This document shows, one piece after another, positions 45,906 to 57,049 of a stretch of 64,000 nt of DNA; position 1 is the first letter of the stretch, and each line of letters opens with the position of its first letter. The DNA comes from Triglochin maritima. Lineage: Eukaryota > Streptophyta > Magnoliopsida > Alismatales > Juncaginaceae. Under the pieces are notes generated by a model, which saw only the letters and a program-made list of their open reading frames with translations, was not told where the DNA came from and searched no databases. Location of the stretch: positions 14,480,501 to 14,544,500 of the forward strand of contig OY821775.1 in the NCBI GenBank assembly GCA_963682175.1. Reading direction: 5' to 3'. Both the position numbers and the translations under genes were made by a program.

Positions 45906-46030
45906 TCTGGGCACTGTCTCGGAGAGAGACTCGGTGAAATAAACATGTCTGTGAAGATGCGGACTACCTGCACCTGGACAGAAAGACCCTATGAAGCTTT
46001 ACTGTTCCCTGGGATTGGCTTTGGGCCTTT
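45575..46030 (+). pseudogene. Nuclear copy of plastid 23S rRNA (NUPT fragment)
   Basis: From TAGAGAATACCTAGGGGCG to TTGGCTTTGGGCCTTTC the sequence is plastid 23S rRNA, including CTAACTATAACGGTCC-type core (here GTAACTATAACGGTCCTAAG) and GACAGAAAGACCCTATGAAG of the peptidyl-transferase domain V region. I recall only a few differences from the usual plastid sequence (for instance AAATAAACATG for AAATAGACATG). Only about 456 of 2810 bases are present, so it is a DNA transfer to the nucleus and not a functional rRNA gene. The good match points to a fairly recent transfer. Confidence 0.92.
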
Positions 46031-46146
46031 CATTATTGTCACTATCAGAAATTGAACTTGCGACCTCTGAAAGACACTTTATTTGACGCGCCTATCTACC
46101 GAAAAGTCTATCTGCAATATCATGTTGAGAAACGTAGACGATTTAA

Positions 46147-46599
46147 GAGCATCCCTTAACGGGATGAAATGTGCCGGTCATCCCAGGTCGACAACCCCAC
46201 GACCTGGGATGCCCAGGTTGTCTCCTCCTTAACGGGGGAGATTCCCAGGTCGTGGATGACCGGGTCGTCGACCCGGTCGTTCATTTTTTATTAATTTTTA
46301 ATTTTTTTTGGTTTTGATCTTGTTTTGAATTTTTGATTTTTTTGTTCGAGGTTTTTTTAATTTTTTTTGAAAATACGTTTTATAATTATTTTGATTTTTT
46401 AGGATTTTTTTAAATTTTTACGAATATAAACCTGGATGAGAGATATAAGTTATTGTGGGTTGTGGTTAAGAGTTGAATAGTGTAGGAAAAAAAAGAAAGT
46501 GTGTTGAGGAAAGAGAAAACTGATGTGGAAGAAAAAGAGAGTTGATTTTGAAAAGAGAGAACTGATGACTAAGTCGTCCAGGTCATGGATAGTGATACC
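46147..46599. mobile_element. Harbinger-type MITE next to the plastid insert
   Basis: Left end GAGCATCCCTTAACGG, right end reversed GGTATCACTATCC; flanks TAA on both sides (46144-46146, 46600-46602). The left edge is a string of small hairpins (ACCTGGGATGCCCAGGT, GACCGGGTCGTCGACCCGGTC). No coding sequence. It lies 117 bp from the end of the plastid fragment. Confidence 0.72.
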
Positions 46600-46602
46600 T
46601 AA

Positions 46603-47104
46603 TGCGTAATTTATTTAAACTCACTGTAATCTAAAAGCCATGGAATCGTTAACTTCACCAATGAACATATTCAACACAAAAACATGCCATAATTAATCTT
46701 ATCATCTGTAATAGAAAACACGAGAAGTAATTTCTTAATTCGAGGTATAAAGCTCCATTTGAAGTAATAATCACAGATTAATCTCAATCTCCAATTCCTA
46801 CATATATGTTAAAGAACGGAAAACTAATCTAAATGTGTCAATTTAGATTTTTAGCCAAAAATTGCCTTTTAAGTTGAAACCCGATTCCAACGAATAAAAA
46901 CCATCACCAATGGGATCAATATACTAAACTAAATCGCTATGTACAGTTTCCCTCAAGACATTACATGGAGATTAATATCTAATAAACACCCTATGGAAGA
47001 GATATTACATTAACAAGACCGTTGGATGTACTTTTTTTCTACTACCATGACCAAACTGCAGTGTGTTGTGCGCTGTTGTTCTAACCCACCAAAAGCCAAA
47101 AATA
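46603..47104. other. 3' flank of SRRP1
   Basis: Presumed 3' UTR and downstream DNA of the minus-strand SRRP1; nothing else seen. Confidence 0.4.
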
Positions 47105-50100
47105 TCACAAGGCACGAACGACTCCTTCTCGTTCGAACTTGAACCATTTCCAGTTTGAGTATAGTTTAGCTTCGTCGTCAAAAGGAAGTGCGTTCTCAAG
47201 GGGACTCAACTTGTGAGCTGCAGGGATAACTGGCAGCTTGCTTCTGTACATCTTTGCTATAGCTTCAGCCTCACAGAACACTTTCTGTCAGGCAGAAAGA
47301 ATAAATAAAAGTTGGCTATAGTTGTAAGAAAAATACTCATTTGGAACTTAGTTACATTTGTCTGGGAACGCAACAAGACACTATGGTATTTTTTTCAAAC
47401 AAATTCACAAGAGTTATAACTAAGAAATGAGGATATCGAACAAAAAGGCTAAGAGGACATTACCTCTTTGTCTTTGATAAAAAGACCCGGTTCGCTTTCA
47501 AGGTCTGCAATGCTATAGGAAACACAATAAGAGATGTAAGTAACTCAAAGAATGTTTGATGGTTAGAAAAATGTACAAAACTAATGCTTCTGGCATGAGA
47601 CCAAAAAAAATATATTATGATCATTGTGCGCATAAACAATCTAAAAGAATAAGAAAGAGATCAAAAAGTTACTTGTGAGATTGGAAGAAAAAACACAAGG
47701 TCTAAGAAATTCCAAGTTAGTTGTGAATTTATAACATCTACACAAGTTATTATGGTGATATTCACATTAACGACACTGAGGTTTTTCAAACTATCGTTGT
47801 TTATTACCTCACGAAACATAACACGTGGAATTTTGTGTATCAAATGCAACCAAGACGGCATAAAATAAGGTATCATAAATATGTTAGTAACTTAGTAAAA
47901 TTATTAAAATAATTTACCAACAGAGAATTGGATTTCAAGACCTAGTTCGAAAATATAAAACCCAGTCCAAACTTTATTTATAATTGGCAGTCACTTCATT
48001 AAAATTTCGAAAACAGATTCTCCATTGGCAGACTTTAGTACACTATTAAGCTGCTGCAGGAAAAAAAGAATACAAAGGTCTGACACGCATTACAAGCATA
48101 CCTTAAAGAGATTTTATCTGGGAATAAAGACTTCACCACCAAAACCTTCAACTTATCATCCACTTTTAGTAAGTCTTCTACAGATTCCACTCGAGCACGA
48201 GTAATGTTTGAAATATGCAACAGCCCACTGCAACAATAGTTTTACCTGATAAGCTGAACTGTTTCCAGCACAAAATCTTATCACTTCTATTTGCCCAATT
48301 GTGACATTGAAATTATCATAATTATAAAAGTAAACACTTCTATACTATCGTAAATACTTCCCGTTCACATTTTTCTTAATTTTGGCTGTCCTCTACTGAG
48401 TTTAATTGCAACTTAGTGTCAAGTTTAAACACGGGTCCCTTGGAAAAATACAACAAAAAAGTGTGTTTGCATGTGTATTCTATTAAACATATTGAGGGTG
48501 TGTCATGGTAATGTTACTTAGCTGAGCCAACGCCTTTGCCCTTTATATCCTAACATCAAAAAGAATTTTTTACTCTTTGAAATTATCCAACTGCCATCTT
48601 ATCCTTCCTCACTTGCCAATAAGGACACATAGTTGCATGTTCTTCTCCCAGTTATTATCATGGATGCCGCCTTTCCTCGACCTACTCACGAATTTCCTTC
48701 GTGATACCATATGCCCTCTCTTCTTGGAAGGTGGAAACTCAGTTCGGCATGCCCACCTGTTCCTAACGGATCAGAGGTGGTCGCTAGAGTCAAGCAGGGG
48801 CAGTCAGCAACATTACGTACACCCATCCTACTCGAGCACATTGGTGATTGTGCTTTTAATGCATAATATCACCAACATCAAATCATTTGATTGGGTGTTT
48901 GGAATTACAAATTGGGGCCACACACAAATTCCATCAATGCATCAAATGGAATGGGATGAACATCCATGTGGCTACATCCAACAACGAGATACGCAAAACA
49001 ACCAAGGATAAGAGTATGCCACATACAAATATAACATGTTATTCTGGCCATGCGACTCACCTTCTATTACTGTCAGCTATAGTCACTTGTGCTCCAAAGG
49101 GAAAAATTTTACGAACAGTCCCTTCAAGAAGAGTTCCTTCTTGGAGGTATAACATCTCCTGCAGAAAATGAGAAGCATCTAATAAAGACTAAAATCTTTA
49201 CAACCAAAAGAATCTATTTCCTTAATAAGTACATGAATATATGTTCTGAAACTTGTCAAAAGATATAAAGAAATTAACAATTTTGAGCAACACGTATTAT
49301 AAGGGGATAAAGAGACTGCCAAAGGCTTATAGCCATCTTCGTTATGCTCATTTTTACACACTTCTGATAGTATTGCATTTTAAGAAACATGCAGTAAAAA
49401 ATAATTTAGGTATATTTTACCCCAACTAGTTTGGGATAAAAAGTTTTGTTGTTGTTGTTGTTGCAGTAAAAAATCAGATCGCACGGATCATCATGGATAT
49501 TAATCTTTATACATCAAAACAATCAGTAAATTATAGTCGTTCAAATCTGGAAATTTTAGATTAATGGTGAAATTAACTTGGTAAGACCTACAAATTTAAT
49601 ATGTTTAAGTGATGAGAATACATGTGATTTAGTCTGACTAGAAAATTATGACCTTAAACTAGCCTAAATTGAAACGATGCAGCTAGGGCTGTCAATTTGG
49701 GTCATGACACGAAATTCGAACCCGAACCCGACACTAAATATCACGATTCGGGTCGACACGAATGACACGAACTGTAATTCGGGTCGACACGAATGACACG
49801 AACTGTAATTCGAGTCAGGTTCGGGTTAGTGTATTTCGTGTTTCGTGTAATTCGGGTTGACACGAATAACCCGAAATAGAAATACCAAAATCTCAATATT
49901 CCTAAATCCTAACCCTAACTTATTCACTCACTCACTCACTCTTCACAAATCACAGCCGCCTCCAACACAAACCAAACCCTTCCCAACCCTAAACCCGTCT
50001 CCACTCTCCACTCCTCTCGCGGCGCCATCCTCACCACCCCAACTCCTCTCCTCTCGCCGTCCTCTCCTCTAACCATCCCGTCTCCTCTCCTCTCGTCGTC

Positions 50101-53100
50101 CCCCCCTCTCGCTGTCATCTCCTCTCGCCGTCCTCGCCACGTCGTCACATCTCGCCGTCCTCATCACATCGTCACATCTCGCCGTCCTCTCGCCGTTCTC
50201 GCCAGTCTCCTCTCGCCGTCCTCGCCACATCTCGCCGTCCTCACCACGTCGTCACACCTCGCCGTTTGGAACAATTTTGTGCTTAGGGTAATGGAATCTT
50301 CGCTTATTGCTCTATTTGGATTTTGGTTGGAAAATGGTGAAGTGTTTGATTTTTGCTTTCTGAAATTTTCTTTAGATTTTGGTTGGTGAAGTTAACTTAT
50401 CTGAATTTCTCCGAATTTCTCTGATTTTTTTTCTGAATTTCTCTGAATTTTCACCCAAAAAAATTTGAGTGATAGCCCATGAACATTCTCTCCAAAATTT
50501 TGTTCACTTATATACAATGTGTGTTTCATTATCATATTTTCTTTAGATTTTGGTTGGTGAAGTTAACTTCTCTGAATTTCTCTGAATTTCTCTGATTTTT
50601 TCTGAATTTCTCTGAATTTTCACCCAAAAAAATTTGAGTGATAGCCCATGAACATTCTCTCCAAGATGTAAGACTTCTCTTCACAAAAAAGGTCAAAAAC
50701 TAGACTGATGCATGCACTGGAACATCCGCATTTAATATTTATGTCATGCTTGCTTTCAAAAAAAATATAGTTCTTTCAAATTATGTTGATTAGTTTGCAC
50801 CTTTACTCTTGTAGTAATATAATTGATATGGTAGATTTCTTGTATTCACATTATTGATATGGTAGTTTTGTCGCTGATATATGGTTTATTTATTTTTATG
50901 TAAAGGAAATCGTTATTGCAAATGGAATCAGTCGATGTGATTGGCAATGAAAATGATTTAGTAGACTGTAACGTGGAAGAATTAGAAGTAGAACAAGTCG
51001 ACACTAGTAATGTAAGCTCAAACCCGAAAGGAAAAGCGAAACGTAAATTTTCTAAAAGATCGCAAGTTTGGAACTTTTTTGAGGAGCTCAATGACCAACC
51101 CGACCAAATAAAGAGATCAAAATGCAAAGCTTGTGGGTTGACTTATGTTGCTGAGGGTAAATTTGGGACTGGAAATATGCAACGTCACATTAAAGTTTGT
51201 CCTAGGAGTTGAATGAGTAACGAAATTATGCATACAACTTGACACTTGTTTCAACTTTGAACTACTTTTACCAGGTGATACAAAAATTTATGAAGATATT
51301 GACAAACTTACACAAGATGTGCTGGACGAAATTGATAACTCATTAGAAGAAGGAATCAATTCTCATGAAGGTTTGTCAACATTCACATCTTTAATCTTTT
51401 CATTTTAAATAAAATAAATTGATTGTTACATTGTTTTGACAACATCATTAATCCTACCACAGGTTTGGAATCATAACTTGGACTCTTGGAGCGATGTTGA
51501 GTGTAATAGTGGAATGAGTTTATAATTATGGATGTTTTATTATGGATGTTTTATTATGGATATTAGACTATTGTTATGGATGTTTTATTATGGATGTTTT
51601 ATTATGGATTATTATTATGGATGGTTTATTATTAGACTATTGTTTTTTTTAAATTTGTGATGTTGAATGTAATATTGGTGTAGGTTTATAATTAATTTCG
51701 TGTCAGTTCGTTGTATTAGATGTGTTTAAGTTAATCAGGTTAATTGGTATTAATTTGGTAAATTTGTGTCAAACAAGTCATAATTGGTGTCAAACAGGTT
51801 AATTCATGTGAAAAATTCGTGTCAAACATGTCAGTTCGTGTTATTCGGGTTAATTCGTGTTCGTGTCAACACGAACACGAAAAATGGATTCGTGTCATCG
51901 TGGGTCGTGTTCGGGTTACCAAATTCGTGTTCGGGTTTAATAATAGTTTTTCGTGTTCGTGTTCGTGTCGACTATTTCATAGTAATTCGTGTTCGTGTTC
52001 GGGTCGAGAAAAAATAATTCGTGTCAATTCGTGTTCGTGTCAAACACGACACGAAACACGAATTTGCCACCCCTAGATGCAGCCAAGATGGCTATAGGCC
52101 TCTCAAAGCCCCATTGTTTCCTATCAAAGAGGTAATCTTACTCCAACAGCAAACCCAATAAAATTATAGTTTCACCATCCATCAAACTTAAAAATTGTAT
52201 TTTGTGAACTTCACATTGTCCACAGAATTAAAGTTGCTAAGAATTAAATAGAAAAAAAAGAGAGCACAAAGTACCTACCCAGGCTTCTCTTTCACTAATT
52301 ATGAGGTCATTATTTTCTTCATCAACTCTAGTGATGCAAACACGTATCCGGCGATCAATCTGTACCAAGAACAAAGTACAACCCACTAAGATGTGAATGA
52401 AGCATGTCGCAGAGGCAAAAAGGAATGAAATACAAGAGCTATTACATATTGGATGATCAAGACAAACTATGAAAAACCTTTAACAAAGTACAATATTTAC
52501 ATTTTCCTTCAAATCTGTGAAATTGTTGACCCTCTTTATGAGTTCAGCTTTAGGCAGGAATGCTCTCAGTCCCTGTACAGTCACCAGCAGAACTTGAGTC
52601 TAATCCAGCATGCAAAACTAAATCAATAGTTGAATGGCATAGAGAAACTAGAAAATGACCTCTATTCTTGCAAGGAGGCCGCCCGTATTCCATTGTGTGA
52701 TTCGGACCTCAATTGGTTCATTAAGTTGTTTTATCTGCAAAGGAAAATGCAGAAAGTTTCACTAAAACTTAAAGATAAGCAGAGAATTAAATCAGAATTT
52801 GGAAAAAGAATCTTGGGAAGTTGAAAGTTACTGGTCATCCATCGTAATAAATCTAGTATCTTAGGCATAAACAATACATAAGACAGGTGTAATTTGTAAA
52901 ATTAATTTCTTCATACCTACATTGGATGGGATTTCTTGAAACACTACTCTTCTTAACTCTTAAGAGGTATAACATCCCATTTGCATTGTGAAAGCCCATA
53001 AAAACCACATAATAGTTGAATAAACCCATTTAACAAACTTCAGGCAAAACTATAATCACGCACATGTCGCATTCACTTCTCGTCCCTACACGATATCATA

Positions 53101-54916
53101 TGATGGATTTCAAAAGTAGCTCCACATAACTTCGACAGTACTTCTTGCCCACCGATATGTATATTGTGATAAAAGGGTGTGCGGATTACATTATTCGTGA
53201 AAAATAACTTTTATGAAAACATTAATAATTGTTGGTGCTTGGTAGTTCAATGGTCAAGGGAGGAAATATAACACCTTCCCTAGGTTTGATATTTTTCCAC
53301 AAGGGAACATTGGCCAAAATAATGATTAGCTTGGGGAATATGGTTCATTTTTTCATATTATTAGGTTTCGTACGCGATGTAACTCTTGTTTATTCTACAA
53401 TGCACAATGAAGACTTAACATAATGAATTCTAACTTAACTATATGAAAACATTGCTGCCTTGAAACTTTATTTTGAATAGGCAGTACTCATCATCAATTT
53501 GTTCTCCTTAGTAGGGAATAAGGAAATTTAATTGCACAAGTTGGGATCTGCTAGTACAGATCATTTACCCATACTCTGCCAATATTTCATTAAGTGGATG
53601 ACATATTACCATGTGTAACAAGTAGTTATTCTTAAAATAAGGATTGCATTGAAAACTGGAGGTGAAATGACTTATATGTGAGATAGAAGTAGTCAAGTAT
53701 GGAGTGAAACCGTATTAGAAGACCCAAAGGGCAATTGTGCATATTTTACATTACATCAAGTAGGAAACCACAAAAATAAACTGACAACAGCTTGATTGTT
53801 TAATTCAATAACAATAAATCAATCTCATTTAATCTAAACAAGTTAGATACACAACACAGAGTTGATCATCTACACTCATTTAAAAGAGGAAATTCAACTT
53901 CCCATAAATGTTTTTTTAGAAAAACATAACTAACTTCCACTTGAAGTATGTTTCATCAGTTCATCACTATAATATGGTCTTGTAGACCACAATCCAATGC
54001 CATGAAATTCCGAACACTTTAACAAAAGTATTGGATTTCACCAATTGCTTATCCAAAATCATTTCGTCTTCAAATGCGCACGTACGTAATTCACATAAAA
54101 ATCCATCACTAGAAAAAACAAAACAGAACAAAAAAGCAAGAAGGTAACCTGCCTCACTCGATGCCACGCCACTCTCCGAAACAACCTTCGACTCGAGAGC
54201 AAAGGCCTCCCACTCAAAGTCCGTCCGAGCACCTCCGCGAAAACAACCGTCCCGACCTCCACGACCGACCTCCCCGGCACTCTCCCACCATCCAAAGCCT
54301 CATCCCTCACAACCCCAATCTTCCCCGGCACCATAAGCTCCTCCGCGTCCTTCACCAGATCAAACGCAAAACCGGCCATCTCCTCGTCCTGCAACGGCAA
54401 CACCTCCTTCGTGAGCATCGTTCCCAGCATGTCGGCACCCACATTGACATCCAGCTTATTCTCATTCCCCGACACCACAACTCCAACCACGAAATCCCCC
54501 GGCTTCGGGTCGTAGAACTCCATCGTCCCCAAGACCCCACCTTTTAAGGTCTCATCGTCGACGAAACCCAATTCCCCATTCCCCTCGTCTTCGCTGTCGG
54601 TGGCGGTTTCGCCCGATTTGAAGAACTTCAGGAAAGGGGCCAACGCCTCCACAATTACGTCACCTTTGGGCTCGTTAGAAGCAGATTCTGCTTCTTCTTC
54701 GTCTTCTTCTTCTTCTTTGAAAATCGGTAATGGCTTGCCGAGGAGCTCCAGCTCGGCGTCCTTGGAGTTGGGGTCGTGGGGCACATTGGAAACTTGGATG
54801 GGTCTGGCAAGGGAGAGGTGGAAGGGCTTTGTGGTGTTTAGGGTTTGGAGGGGTTTGGTGGGTTGGAAATGGTGTGGGAAGGAGAGGTGGAAGGAGAAGA
54901 TGGAGTGGGTTTGCAT
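47105..54916 (-). CDS. SRRP1: Plastid S1-domain RNA-binding protein (SRRP1-like), 8 exons
   Basis: Chloroplast RNA-binding protein; the Arabidopsis homologue At3g23700 acts in plastid RNA processing. Exons: 54916-54149, 52734-52660, 52572-52501, 52359-52279, 49158-49061, 48227-48102, 47512-47464, 47284-47105; all GT-AG and joining in frame (1449 bp, 482 residues). Ser/Thr/Pro-rich transit peptide about 1-45; acidic stretch EEEEDEEEAES near 70. Three S1 domains: KPGDFVVGVVVSGNENKLDV (about 135-190); NEPIEVRITQWNTGGLLARI with GLRAFLPKAEL (about 260-295); and EGTLLEGTVRKIFPFGAQV with SGLLHISNI (about 340-400). Then VLVVKSLFPDKISLSIADLE and the end YSNWKWFKFEREGVVRAL. Most remembered homologues end near FKFE, so the last residues may be an extension. 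Intron 4 (49159-52278) is 3.1 kb because of a hAT insertion. A G31 tract lies 138 bp before the ATG. Confidence 0.9.
49408..49465 (+). repeat. Possible 3' tail of a SINE or LINE
   Basis: CCCCAACTAGTTTGGGATAAA followed by TTTTGTTGTTGTTGTTGTTGC (split here at the junction) is the sort of 3' end with TTG repeats seen on plant short retroposons. The body upstream is not recognisable and no target duplication was found. It lies in SRRP1 intron 4. Confidence 0.4.
49684..52075 (+). mobile_element. hAT element with BED zinc finger only, in SRRP1 intron 4
   Basis: Ends TAGGGCTGTCAAATT-like (left reads TAGGGCTGTCAATT) and TAGGGGTGGCAAATTCG (right, reversed) with a perfect 8-bp duplication GATGCAGC (49676-49683, 52076-52083). 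Both subterminal regions carry arrays: GGGTCGACACGAATGACACG (twice in tandem at 49752-49815) on the left and TTCGTGTC/TTCGTGTT forms on the right. Inside are a CT/CCGTCCTC-rich leader-like stretch (49,950-50,270), a 170-bp direct repeat (about 50370-50490 and 50540-50665), and a BED-finger ORF. No catalytic transposase or dimerisation domain is present. It lies antisense to SRRP1. Confidence 0.9.
50922..51212 (+). CDS. BED-type zinc-finger protein of the hAT element
   Basis: 96 residues from ATG 50922 (the frame is open a little further up). An acidic N-terminus (NENDLVDCNVEELEVEQVD) and a basic patch (KGKAKRKFSKRS) come before a BED finger: SQVWNFFEELND, CKACGLTYVAEGKFGTGNMQ and RHIKVCPRS, with the metal ligands C-x2-C and H-x4-C. 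This is the DNA-binding end of hAT transposases. A plausible extra exon follows an AG at 51274 (DTKIYEDIDKLTQDVLDEID, about 51277-51370), and its end is unclear. No DDE or hAT C-terminal domain follows, so the product would bind DNA without cutting it. No stop or shift in the finger. Confidence 0.75.
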   Translation: MESVDVIGNENDLVDCNVEELEVEQVDTSNVSSNPKGKAKRKFSKRSQVWNFFEELNDQPDQIKRSKCKACGLTYVAEGKFGTGNMQRHIKVCPRS

Positions 54917-55050
54917 CTCATCCCCTCTCGTTTCTTCTTCTTTTCTTATCCTTCCAAAAAAATGTTTACTTATATCATCTTAAGTTTGGTGGTGTTTCAA
55001 TGGGCCTTAAATTGGACCCATCCACTCTTACTCCAACGACTGGTGTTTAA

Positions 55051-55086
<36 letters not shown>

Positions 55087-55216
55087 TTTGTAAAATATAA
55101 GATTTTTTTTGAAGGTCTTAACAAGTTTTATCGATAAGGAGAACTAATTTGAAATAATAAATTAGTCTTGAAAGTTACAAAATGGGTGTGTTGCATCCAC
55201 GTGAGATACGGTCGTG
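54917..55216. other. Upstream region of SRRP1
   Basis: Presumed 5' UTR and promoter of SRRP1 on the minus strand; its main feature is the G31 tract. No clear TATA box. Confidence 0.4.
55054..55084. repeat. Homopolymer of 31 guanines
   Basis: Thirty-one consecutive Gs on + (Cs on the SRRP1 coding strand), about 138 bp upstream of the SRRP1 ATG. The length may be uncertain in an assembly. It could form G-quadruplexes or triplexes. Confidence 0.9.
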
Positions 55217-55659
55217 TAGGGGTGTAAGCAGGGTGGGGCAAAAAAAAAAGATATCCGCTCCACAAAGGGTGAGCTGGGCAGGACGAGTTTGGCGGGTTAC
55301 TATATGATTAAAACTAAATACAAAAAATCAATTCATTTCCCTTAACAATTTCATTTTGATTCAAGTTAGATATGAAAAAAATCAAGAAAAAAAATCAATC
55401 AATCTATGTTTGTAAAGCTAAATAAAAAAAATTAAAGCTAAATACGAAATGATCAAAGCTAAATACATGGCAAACGGGAGTATGAGTTATTGGGTTACAC
55501 GAGTTGCGGGTTATGCGAAGCAGTTGTGAGAAAACCGCAACAAACCCTGCTTATTATGTTGGTTGTGGGATTTCAGGGCTGACGAGTAAGTTTTTTTGTC
55601 CGCAACCCGCATTAGGCGAGACGGGACGGCGGGTCAAACTCGTCTCATTTGCAACCCTA
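55217..55659. mobile_element. Probable hAT-like MITE
   Basis: Ends TAGGGGTGTAAGC and, reversed, TAGGGTTGCAAATGAG resemble hAT termini. Both edges repeat GGGT/GGCGGG-rich words (GGCGGGTTA, GACGGGACGGCGGGTC). The 8-bp flanks CGGTCGTG and GCCATGAA do not match, so the borders or the duplication have decayed. Confidence 0.55.
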
Positions 55660-57049
55660 GCCATGAACTGAGACAACACCCCCAAGGAAGATATGCTATA
55701 ATTCAATTTCCCGTGTAAATATTAGTTCAAGCAGCGTTGAGCATCTAATTAAAGTTATTTATGTTGTAAACCAAATGAATAATAGAAAAAATTAATAAAA
55801 TGCAAGACAAGAGGTGTGCCATATAATTAGGAGAGATTTTCATTTTATTACATGTTGTGTTGTATGTACATCAAAATTCATCATTACCTCTGTATATATA
55901 GGTCTCCAACTCTCAATAAGTTATGACATGTTAATGACAAAGGTATACATGCATAAATTAGTCACACATAACATTTGGAAGTTGAAACACTAATCCACAA
56001 AATTCTTGAGATTTTTAAAAGGTTACACACCTGAGATTAAACCACGAGGAGTTCATATAATATAATGTGCTTTAGCATTATGGAGATCCACATAAATATG
56101 TTAATTTATAATAATTCACACTTACAACTAGCAGAACAGGGCAAAGTCTATTAGGAGAAAGATGAGTCGACTGCTGCATCCAAGGAAATTTGCTTTACTA
56201 ATATGTTGGCAACAGTCGTATACCAGAAAATGCACTCCCAAATATTCCGAAGATAAGAAAGCAAGATAATATTCAGAAGAGGTTGTCAACGTATACGGTT
56301 TACTGAAAAACAAAATGAAAAGGTCGTGCAAGCTCAAAATTGTCGAGTTTGCAACAAAAAAGTTAAAGATATAATTACACACATCTCTTGAAAAAGGGCA
56401 AAAGAAAAGATGTGGTCAACCGATTTAACTGATAGAGCAGAGTCGACAACTGTCGGGGCCATAATTTCACCTTCTCATAAGCCTACCAGCGGAATCATAT
56501 CATGAAAATTTTACATGTGGTGCCAAGTTATAAAGAAACAAAAAACCTTAGAGAAAGATGATATGGAAAATGGAAATTTGGGAATTGGGAAAAGAAAGTT
56601 GTCTTTTTGGGATTTTGGTGTTTTGATTTTGGGTTTTGGAGTTGTACAAAAAGTGTCTAAAAAGTAAACCTGGGTACCGGCTGACTAATTGTGCCGGCAG
56701 GTTGGGTTTGGCCGGTCGGTTTCGGATCTAATAGGGTTCGAGCTCTTGTCAGTCGGATTTGTATGTCTTATTTTTCTTACAAGAAATATTCAGATAAAAG
56801 TAAAATACAAATATTAAATAAAAAATACTATCAAATTAGGGTTTCAACAAAATAATTGGTTCATCGACATCATTGTCTCAACGACTACCATGTATATTCA
56901 TCCAATTGATAGTGAAATTTTATTAAGTACAATAACTTTACAAATTACATACAAATTCTAATGTATTATGTATTACAATTGCAAATTACATACAATTATA
57001 TATAGTTCATTTGTCTTCGTTGGTGCTCTCGTTGAATTGCACGTTCTGC
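55660..57049. other. Intergenic; possible LTR remnant
   Basis: Near 55767-55978 a segment starting TGTTGTAAACC and ending ACATAACA, with a minus-strand TATA box (CTATATATACAG), looks like a short Copia LTR similar in layout to those at 39169 and 44579. No target duplication was found. The rest is unremarkable. Confidence 0.35.

Noticed and set aside
46031..46140. Possible tRNA gene or SINE head on the minus strand (GTTCAATTTCTGATAGTGAC with an upstream A-box-like stretch)
   Set aside because: The cloverleaf could not be completed (no paired acceptor stem or anticodon arm), and no SINE body or duplication was seen. It may still be a SINE trace.
48577..49011. 144-residue open frame in SRRP1 intron 5
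   Set aside because: No recognisable domain and it lies between two confirmed SRRP1 exons on the opposite strand.
54161..54983. Several plus-strand frames of 62-128 residues
   Set aside because: Antisense shadows of SRRP1 exon 1.
55767..55978. Complete Copia solo LTR
   Set aside because: A TATA box and TG/CA-like ends are present, but no 5-bp duplication fits; listed only as a possible remnant.
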